This document shows positions 57,108 to 64,000 of a stretch of DNA of 64,000 nucleotides, piece by piece. Position numbers and translations under genes: made by a program. Every line of letters begins with the position of its first letter. Position 1 is the stretch's first letter. The notes beneath the pieces are model-generated. The model did not search any database, was not told where the DNA came from, and worked only from the letters and a program-made list of their open reading frames with translations. The stretch is from Sporopachydermia quercuum (Eukaryota > Ascomycota > Sporopachydermiomycetes > Sporopachydermiales > Sporopachydermiaceae), in NCBI GenBank assembly GCA_001599295.1, contig BCGN01000001.1, positions 2,170,001 to 2,234,000 of the forward strand, read 5' to 3'.

Positions 57108-57731
57108 TTATTTTCTATACCATAAACGAGTGAGCTTAGTATCCATCATCCTACGTTGAAGTTGGAAGACACCATACATGAGAGCTTCAGCTGTTGGTGG
57201 ACATCCTGGGACGTAAACATCAACAGGGACAACACGATCACAACCTCTAACAACGGAATATGAATAATGATAATAACCACCGCCGTTAGCACAGGAGCCC
57301 ATAGAAATGACCCATCGAGGTTCAGGCATTTGGTCATAAACTTGACGTAAAGCTGGGGCCATCTTATTAGTTAGTGTACCAGCAACAATCATAATATCGG
57401 ATTGACGAGGAGAACCACGAAAAATAATACCCAATCTATCTTGATCATATCTCGGCGTGGACACATGCATCATTTCTACGGCACAACAGGCCAAACCAAA
57501 AGTAACGGGCCAAAATGATGATTTTCTACCCCACATAGCAATAGCGTCTAATGAAGTGAGGACATAGTCCAAAGCCGATTTTGGCTTTTGTTGGGAGATT
57601 AGTGGGAAGTTTGTAGCCAGTGATCCGTCGGGGTTTCTTGGGGCAACTGCTGATGTAGATGAGAACCGCACAACACTGCTGCTTATTATTCGCGGCATTT
57701 GACGATAACTTTGTGACAGAATTAAAGACAT
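57108..57731 (-). CDS. NUKM: Complex I 20-kDa (PSST) subunit, carries cluster N2
   Basis: Intact 207-residue ORF with an ATG start. The N-terminus is a basic Ser-rich mitochondrial presequence ([20 protein letters not shown]). The conserved core has the tandem cysteines of ACCAVEMMH (about residue 80), GSCANGGG (about 144) and [10 protein letters not shown] (about 174), which bind the [4Fe-4S] cluster N2. It also has [19 protein letters not shown] and the quinone-site arginines. This subunit passes electrons to ubiquinone at the junction of the peripheral and membrane arms. The name NUKM follows Yarrowia usage (NDUFS7 in human). It is followed on the same strand, 1.5 kb away, by NUBM, another core subunit. 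No intron seen. Confidence 0.97.
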   Translation of the reverse strand: MSLILSQSYRQMPRIISSSVVRFSSTSAVAPRNPDGSLATNFPLISQQKPKSALDYVLTSLDAIAMWGRKSSFWPVTFGLACCAVEMMHVSTPRYDQDRLGIIFRGSPRQSDIMIVAGTLTNKMAPALRQVYDQMPEPRWVISMGSCANGGGYYHYSYSVVRGCDRVVPVDVYVPGCPPTAEALMYGVFQLQRRMMDTKLTRLWYRK

Positions 57732-59239
57732 CTTTAAAAAGGTTTATGCGAGTTTGGTTTTATTTGTTGATGTTGAGTATTAGTCAGGATTGCCGCTATT
57801 GCTTTCCTACTATTTGATGAACAAATGGTGAATTGTCTATGATGCTGAATTTTAATAGCTATTTCTGTTGCTGGTACTGCTTCTTTTTCCGGCTGAAGTC
57901 GTTGCTGAGTATATGAACCGATGATAACCACAACTTGTCGTCTGAATAGTGTTAATTTACAACTTATGATCAATAAGTCAGTCAATCGATCAATGCAACA
58001 CTAGTGAACAACTTAACCGAAACAGTCAATAGTCTATTGTACAATCAGGTCCCTGTTTGTCTTGGGCTACTCTTAATGTTCCACAAGATAATATCTAGCA
58101 AATGAATACCTTCTACACAGCTTTGACAGTTATATAGAGAAATCGGTGANGGTGCATGAGAAGCTGTGGCTCTAAAAGACAGTGTATTTGCAATAGTAAG
58201 AACAGTTTATAGACTGGTAATAATAGTTTTTGTGTCAATCCACAAACGGGAATAAAATGAAAACTGCATAGTATGATTGGCTGGTTAGACATTTGCACGG
58301 GATATGGGACATCGTTTTTGGTGGTTCTCACAGTTGGGGCTCTTCTGGAGAGTTAATTTGTTGGAAAAACTTACGAGAGGATACTTGAAGCTAAATTTGG
58401 GCCTATATGTGTGGCTTGGAATAACCGTTTGGAGTGTATGCTCATGATTTGGAAAAAACCAGCGAATTTATAGTAGAGATCGATTCGTTTTTGNTATCTG
58501 ATTTCTACTCCTGAGTTGGAACATATATCAGAGGTCTGATTTTCTGAAGAGGAATCTTGAGATAAGCAATGATCGAAAAGAACTGATTGTGGAGAAACTA
58601 AAGTAAGGAGCGGGAAGAAGAATCCTAGTAACAGAGCCTATAAAACTCAACATACTTATACTATATGCTGATTCTGGCTCTTCAGGAGCATTTATTAAAA
58701 CTCTTATTACCTCAACAGGTATTCTCGTTATTGACTGTATGACTGTTCTTCTATAACTCATTTAGACGCTTTCAATTGATGCAACCCACAACCTACGATC
58801 ACATTACCACAGCTTTCTTCTATTGATAATAAACAATTGACATTCAATAACGTACTAACAGATACTAAGAAGCGCAGTTAAGTAAAACTAGATACAAAAT
58901 GCCAAATAAAGACTCCAACATACGTGTGGAATCAAATACCAATTATAATGTATTCAAGTCCAGTATCGATGCTGTAAATGTCAAATAATGATCAAAATTG
59001 AATTCATTAGTATCAACTGGTTCTGAATCAATTTATAATCTAAATGATTGATAATGCTCAAGGATGAATATGTAGGGGATTCTGAATTGTATCAAAGAAA
59101 AATAAACAACATAACCAAAGTAAATATATGACGAAGCTAATAATAGCTTGGAATTGTATGAAGAATTCATAAGGTTATTTCTATGTATCAAAGGAATTTC
59201 TTTTTCTTAGAGATTGATGAGTTCAGGAGTGATGTAAAC
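57732..59239. other. Intergenic, NUBM to NUKM
   Basis: This 1.5 kb between two genes on the minus strand serves as the NUKM promoter and NUBM 3' region. An ATG-initiated 77-codon ORF at 58528-58761 (-) matches nothing known. No repeat stands out. Confidence 0.5.
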
Positions 59240-60712
59240 TTAATGATGTCCGGGGAGGTCACCACCTTTAACAACACCTTTAGTGACATGAGCTTCTTTA
59301 TTCCAGCCACCAAAGGAAACCTCACCCATTTTTTCAGCGTACTCTCTTATCTTCTTTTCCATATCCGGTCTAAATGATTTGATTAAACCTTGGACAGGCC
59401 ATGCAGCAGCATCACCTAAAGCACAGATAGTATGACCCTCAATTTCTTTTGTCAGTTCAAAGATCATGTCGATCTCACGTTCCCTCGCTTGACCTGATGC
59501 AAATCTATCCATCATCTTCATTAACCAAGTAGTACCTTCACGGCAAGGAGTGCATTGACCACACGATTCGTGCTTGTAGAAGGCTGATAATCTTTGAATA
59601 GCTCTAACCATATCAGTACTCTTGTTCATCACAATAACAGCAGCAGTACCTAAGCCTGATCCTACATCCTTCAAAGCGTCGTAATCCATAAGAACGGTAT
59701 CACAAACATCTTTGGTCATAACAGGAACGGATGATCCACCAGGAATAACACCTAATAAATTATCCCAACCACCTATGATACCACCACAATGTCGTTCAAG
59801 CAATTCTTTNAACGGGATAGACATTTCTTCCTCAACTGTGCATGGTTCATTCACATGACCGGAAATACAGAACAATTTAGTTCCTGAATTTCTTTCTCTA
59901 CCAAAAGATGCAAACCAGTCACCACCTCTTCGTAAAATAGTAGGAGCAACAGCTACAGTTTCAACATTGGTGACCGTAGTTGGTCTACCGAAAAGACCGA
60001 CACCAGCAGGGAATGGGGGCTTTAGACGAGGCTTACCTTGTTTACCTTCAATGGATTCAATTAATGCAGTTTCTTCACCGCAAATGTAAGCTCCCATACC
60101 ACGGTGAATATAAACATCGAAATCATAACCAGAACCGCATGCATTCTTACCAATCAAACCAGAAGCGTAGGCTTCATTAATGGCGGTTTGAAGTACAACA
60201 GCTTCATTGTAAAATTCACCTCTAATATAAATATAAGCAGCAGTTGCATTCATAGCACGTCCAGCTAAAAGGCAACCTTCAACTAATTTATGGGGATCTT
60301 TTCTGATAATTTCACGATCTTTACAAGTGCCTGGTTCACCTTCATCAGCATTCACAACCAAATATCTTGGACCAGGATTCTTCTCCCATCCTGGAGGATT
60401 CATGAAAGACCATTTCAAACCCGATGGAAATCCAGCACCACCTCTACCTCTTAAACCGGACTTTTTCATTTCACCTATAATCCAACTATCACCCTTTAAT
60501 ATAATCTCTTTGGTTTTATACCAGTCTCCCATCTTCAAAGCAGATTTAAGATCATGCCCATATTTGTTATACACATTTTGAAAAATACGATCTGAATCTT
60601 TTAAACCTCCGTGAGCTTTCGAACTGCTGTCTGTGACTGTTGCAAATCCTCTTCTAAGGTTACTTCTGACAGCCGGCAGCATTCTGCTGCGCATGGCACT
60701 TCGATACAACAT
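59240..60712 (-). CDS. NUBM: Complex I 51-kDa flavoprotein subunit
   Basis: 490 residues from the ATG at 60712; Yarrowia NUBM is about 488. The upstream in-frame TTG extension lacks a presequence-like start, while [20 protein letters not shown] is a clear mitochondrial presequence. Motifs: the NADH/FMN-binding [13 protein letters not shown] (about residue 89), [16 protein letters not shown], the [14 protein letters not shown] loop, and the N3 [4Fe-4S] ligands [13 protein letters not shown] (about 380) with a fourth Cys in [13 protein letters not shown]. This subunit oxidises NADH with FMN at the tip of the matrix arm. One n lies inside. A CCAAT (minus strand, 60844-60848) stands about 132 bp upstream. 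Confidence 0.97.
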   Translation of the reverse strand: MLYRSAMRSRMLPAVRSNLRRGFATVTDSSSKAHGGLKDSDRIFQNVYNKYGHDLKSALKMGDWYKTKEIILKGDSWIIGEMKKSGLRGRGGAGFPSGLKWSFMNPPGWEKNPGPRYLVVNADEGEPGTCKDREIIRKDPHKLVEGCLLAGRAMNATAAYIYIRGEFYNEAVVLQTAINEAYASGLIGKNACGSGYDFDVYIHRGMGAYICGEETALIESIEGKQGKPRLKPPFPAGVGLFGRPTTVTNVETVAVAPTILRRGGDWFASFGRERNSGTKLFCISGHVNEPCTVEEEMSIPXKELLERHCGGIIGGWDNLLGVIPGGSSVPVMTKDVCDTVLMDYDALKDVGSGLGTAAVIVMNKSTDMVRAIQRLSAFYKHESCGQCTPCREGTTWLMKMMDRFASGQAREREIDMIFELTKEIEGHTICALGDAAAWPVQGLIKSFRPDMEKKIREYAEKMGEVSFGGWNKEAHVTKGVVKGGDLPGHH

Positions 60713-62498
60713 GTTCGTATGTGTATATATTATATGTAATGATGGAAAAATGCAACTCTTTTCAAGATCCCGTAAAACTTCTCTCTTCTTTATCGAAATC
60801 TGTTGTGTTTTGAACAAACCAGGCTAACAATAATCACTCTGTGATTGGTTTGCTTGTTTTTGTAGCCCCAAATCCGATCGTATATAATTCTAGATTCCTC
60901 TATGATAAATAACTGCTTAAGTAAATCGTTCAGCTTAGAACAATTCAACCTAAGAAATATATTTTCAGAATCTCGTCTAGTATTCAAAACAGTTCCTACT
61001 ACTTTGGCTCAATAAACAATTCCTATTGCAAAGCGTAAACAGTAAAAGAGTGTGAATGACTTGTAAATCCNTTTCTAAGTTATGTGTGGTGGTTTTTACT
61101 TTAGACAGTGTACTTTCTTGCCAATCCGCACAGCGTTAATTTTCTCAGGCTTATATGAAAGACTTTTGAAAAGCTTGATTGGTACCAAAAATAAACGTCG
61201 CCTATGAATCTATCAATATAATTCTTTTGAACGATCGGATATTAGAATAAATAAAAAATAATTGAAGCTGCCATTTTTATTGTGAAGATATGTTTACTCA
61301 CTATTATTCTAGTTCATCAATTGGTTAGATTTTATTATGCGTGTAATTTTCATTATCGCTGATTGGCTAAAAGATATGCTTCGATTATGTAATACTTTAA
61401 TTTGAGATTGAGAATATTGGAAATATGAGGGCGCTTCACGAGATTAGTAATTGAGAATGTGAGGAGATGTGATGTCACATATTGGAACAGGTAGAATGTT
61501 ATGTTGACTGGAAAGGAGCTTGTATGGCAAATAGCAAGAATACCAAAGAAGAAGACATGGAATTATTAAATTAGGAAGTATATGAGGTTATAAGACAGGG
61601 TGTACATTTGAGAGTCACGAGAAAGAAAGTGGCAGAGTCCTTGCAGTATTGTATATGTACACAGGGTACATTCTGTTACATTAGCTTTCCATTTCTGAAT
61701 ATTCCAACCCCAGCCTTTCTATCGAGGAAATGCAGATTTTTCCATTGTCAAGTCCACATAGAACTAATCGATTTCTCATTTTCACGGTTTAAATCACTTT
61801 TTATCTTATTTCTTCTTTGAAAGTATCCCAGTCCTAGTTAAACAATTCAAATCCGGAACCAGTTACCAATTTGAGTGTTTAGCGAGATCCATGTCCCATT
61901 CCAGTATAGTTATCCATATAGCCGCCTTTAGATTTATTGTCTTGCTCCTCTCATTCATGAAAATGGTTCCATTTCAAATGTTGTAAATGTCAACTGAGTA
62001 ACGTCTAAATTACAATTTAGAAAAATTATCCATAATTCACTCCGTTTGAAATATTTATTGATAGAATTATATCTGTCTGACTGTTTAACTGCAGATAGCA
62101 AGGATGACTCAATGTAAGGTCCAGACTGAGAAAGTTTATAGTCATATGCAACTTTATGCAACAACTTAAACCACTTCCTAATTCTTCATGTAGGGGTAAT
62201 GCATGCCAGGCGGCAGAATATCTCTAAAGGGTGAACTCTTATCTTCATAATAGTCTCAATCCAACCTTAAGAAAGCCTATCATATCATACCAGGAACTTT
62301 AAGTAGACTTAACAGCTGTATAAATACCTAGAATATCGCTTGTATTGTGACCTCTTTATAGCTTAAATTCATAACAGATACTGATATTTTAAGTAGATAG
62401 ATAGTCCGTTCTCTAACTTATAGTTTAAACACATAAATTCAACTGAAAGTACAAACAAAACAGTGTCTCTAAATCGAACAATTACAATACTTATCATA
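60713..62498. other. Divergent intergenic, NUBM/metallothionein
   Basis: This 1.8 kb of AT-rich DNA between divergent genes contains no gene I can support. It carries the CCAAT of NUBM (60844-60848) and, near its right end, a TATA-like box and candidate metal/stress elements for the metallothionein. Confidence 0.5.
62192..62326 (+). promoter_or_regulatory. Candidate metallothionein promoter elements
   Basis: A TATAAATA box at 62319-62326 lies 173 bp upstream of the metallothionein ATG. Just before it, ATACAGCTGT on the minus strand (62312-62321) fits the copper-regulator consensus HTHNNGCTGD of Ace1/Amt1-type factors. An AGGGG stress-element core lies at 62192-62196. All three are short matches, so copper control is inference. 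Confidence 0.3.
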
Positions 62499-62636
62499 AT
62501 GGAACCCACAACTGCCCCAACTACTGCATCTGCTACTTCTTCTTCTACTTCCTCTGAAGGATCATGCTGTGGAAGCAGATGCCAGTGTGGAACCAATTGC
62601 TCTTGCTGTGCTCCTTCCTGCAACACTACTAAGTAA
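62499..62636 (+). CDS. Metallothionein (45 aa)
   Basis: A 45-codon ORF, too short for many ORF filters, starting ATG GAA CCC. The N-terminal 22 residues are Thr/Ser/Ala-rich. The rest holds eight cysteines at positions 23, 24, 28, 30, 34, 36, 37 and 41: CC-x3-CxC-x3-CxCC-x3-C (GSCCGSRCQCGTNCSCCAPS). This spacing, with no aromatic residues, is that of small fungal copper metallothioneins, which buffer Cu(I) or Zn(II)/Cd(II) in the cytosol. The stop TAA lies inside AAGTAAGT, a perfect 5' splice site of the kind used elsewhere in this window. A TACTAAT branch and TAG acceptor downstream would define an 86-bp intron (62633-62718) and change the end from NTTK to NTTKL. A catalase gene converges from the right. 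Confidence 0.8.
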   Translation: MEPTTAPTTASATSSSTSSEGSCCGSRCQCGTNCSCCAPSCNTTK

Positions 62637-63092
62637 GTTAAATTGATTCTCTTAGCTCATCGCGTTCTACATTTAGAGTAGAGCTTTCGGGGTTTTTGAT
62701 ATACTAATATATATCTAGGTTGTAAATATGACTATACAACATAAATTTGACTGGATCTTGGGAAGGGTATATAATATAAAGATGGGGAGCTAGCCTCTCA
62801 AATAATGAAATATCGATTAAATTTGCCAAAAGAGCTACCATGTAGTTTGTAGATGATCCCGAAGCAATGCTTCATGTTAAGCCAGCAAGAACATCATAAA
62901 GCTATTAATGATGTCAAACAAATTACTAATAATAATGGTAATACAAAAATTCCTATTGATTAGTTTTGATTTGTTTACTCAAACTATATACTATGGCAAA
63001 CCAGCCTATTTACGATCAGAAGTTCCACTTGTTCAATCATCAAAAACCTATTCCATTATTACCAAAGTGGTCTCAATATATAAAGTTGTTAT
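62637..63092. other. Convergent intergenic, metallothionein/catalase
   Basis: This 456-bp spacer contains the possible metallothionein intron (62633-62718) and otherwise only AT-rich 3' UTR-like DNA. Confidence 0.5.
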
Positions 63093-64000
63093 TTACAATT
63101 TGGCACGAGGAGACAATTGAAGCACAGCTTTTCTCAATCTAGCAGACAAATCATCATTAACCTTAGCAAACATTTCAAAACATTTGTCTTGTATTTCGGG
63201 TCTTGCTCCAGAAATACTTCCAGCCAAGTTCTTGATCAAGTTCTCCTGACCTTTAGGATATCTAGCCAATACATGCCAAAGATCATTTGGTTGCTTATAA
63301 TCACCATCAGGAACTGATGCCATCCAGTGGTAAGAAGTGGCAGCTCCAACCCACGTTTCATGTGATTCAGCAGTTTGCAAATCCTTCCTGAAAATAGTAG
63401 GAGTAGAATATGAAGCATAATAGTTTGGCTCAGCACCATAGTTACCATTAACAACCATCGCACCATCTCTTTGATAAGGATTCCAAACCTTATTTGGTGC
63501 ATTTACTGGAATTTGCTTGTAATTAACACCCAATCTATATCTTTGGGTATCAGGATAAGAAAACAAACGTGATTGTAAAACAGGATCAGCAGATGGTTCT
63601 TGACCTGGAACAGTATGAGAAGGAGAAAATGCTGCCTGTTCAACTTCAGCAAAATAGTTCTTTGGGTTTTCATTCAAAACAAGCTTACCAAATCTTCTCA
63701 ATGGGAAATCCTTGTGTGGCCAAACTTTGGTTAGATCAAAAACAGAGAATGGAAGCTTCTCCGCTTGTTCAGCAGTCATATACTGAAGATAGACGGTCCA
63801 TGAAGGATACTCTTTTCTTTCAATAGCTTCAAATAAATCTTGTTGAGCATGATCTGGATTTTCACCAGACAACTTAGTAGATTGAGTTTGATCCATGGTT
63901 TCAAAACCGAGATCAGAAATCAAGTGAACTTGAACGTAGTACCATTCACCTTTTTTGTTATACCACTTGTATGTATGACCGGAGTAACCATGCATATGTC
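63093..64000 (-). CDS. Catalase, peroxisomal (3' part)
   Basis: Partial: the frame continues past 64000 (H-M-H-G is read across the edge), so the ATG at 63995 is internal. About 302 residues are visible. They include the catalase segments HMHGYSGHTYKW, DHAQQDLFEAIERKEYPSW, the proximal haem-ligand region RLFSYPDTQRYRLGVNY (the Tyr of SYPDTQR) and NPYQRDGAMVV. The protein ends PRAKL; AKL is a PTS1 tripeptide, so this is the peroxisomal type like yeast Cta1 rather than cytosolic Ctt1. It removes hydrogen peroxide made by beta-oxidation. N-terminal catalytic His and Asn lie outside the window. Confidence 0.96.
   Translation of the reverse strand, partial: HMHGYSGHTYKWYNKKGEWYYVQVHLISDLGFETMDQTQSTKLSGENPDHAQQDLFEAIERKEYPSWTVYLQYMTAEQAEKLPFSVFDLTKVWPHKDFPLRRFGKLVLNENPKNYFAEVEQAAFSPSHTVPGQEPSADPVLQSRLFSYPDTQRYRLGVNYKQIPVNAPNKVWNPYQRDGAMVVNGNYGAEPNYYASYSTPTIFRKDLQTAESHETWVGAATSYHWMASVPDGDYKQPNDLWHVLARYPKGQENLIKNLAGSISGARPEIQDKCFEMFAKVNDDLSARLRKAVLQLSPRAKL

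Noticed and set aside
58528-58761. 77-codon ATG-initiated minus-strand ORF between NUBM and NUKM
   Set aside because: No recognisable domain; length within chance expectation; Ser/Leu/Ile composition reflects AT-rich DNA.

Overview
The window is nuclear DNA of a budding yeast (Saccharomycotina). It is AT-rich, has short intergenic spacers apart from one domain, and carries spliceosomal introns with GTAAGT/GTATGT/GTACGT donors, CTAAC- or TGAC-type branch points and TAG/CAG/AAG acceptors. Three nuclear genes for respiratory complex I (PDSW/NDUFB10-like, NUKM/NDUFS7, NUBM/NDUFV1) exclude the Saccharomyces clade, which has lost complex I. CTG codons fall at conserved leucines (for example in UFD1), so the code is standard and the CUG-Ser clade is unlikely. 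Relatively frequent introns fit an early-branching lineage such as Dipodascaceae or Trichomonascaceae; this placement is inference. Single n bases are scattered through coding and non-coding DNA and are densest at 7.7-9.0 kb.

Layout. 1-6 kb: the 5' end of the complex I PDSW-like gene (-), a SAM-dependent methyltransferase (-) and CWH43 (+, GPI-lipid remodelling). 6-21 kb: a gene-poor domain of about 15 kb whose only confident genes are a compact bHLH factor (+) and mitochondrial citrate synthase (-, three exons). 21-35 kb: FIP1 (+, three exons), BUD4 (-, two exons), a membrane-anchored glutaredoxin (+) and REB1 (-). 35-48 kb: an ABC1/ADCK-type mitochondrial protein (+), an RRM-like protein with a one-base frame break (-), IST1 (+, three exons), TFC4 (-) and UFD1 (+, three exons). 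48-57 kb: a large BRE4-like membrane protein (-) and a Zn2Cys6 factor (+). 57-64 kb: NUKM and NUBM in tandem (-), a 45-residue metallothionein (+) and the 3' part of a peroxisomal catalase (-) running off the window end.

Themes. Mitochondrial energy metabolism is well represented (citrate synthase, three complex I subunits, an ADCK-type protein), as are metal and redox defence (catalase, metallothionein, glutaredoxin). Others are housekeeping: Pol III transcription (TFC4), Reb1, mRNA 3'-end formation (FIP1), ESCRT (IST1), Cdc48 cofactor (UFD1) and bud-site selection (BUD4). I saw no rRNA, tRNA, CRISPR or intact mobile element. The most interesting points are a citrate synthase with both a mitochondrial presequence and a C-terminal AKL peroxisomal signal, a metallothionein whose stop codon lies inside a perfect 5' splice site, introns placed at or within 1 base of the start codon, and the gene-poor domain.
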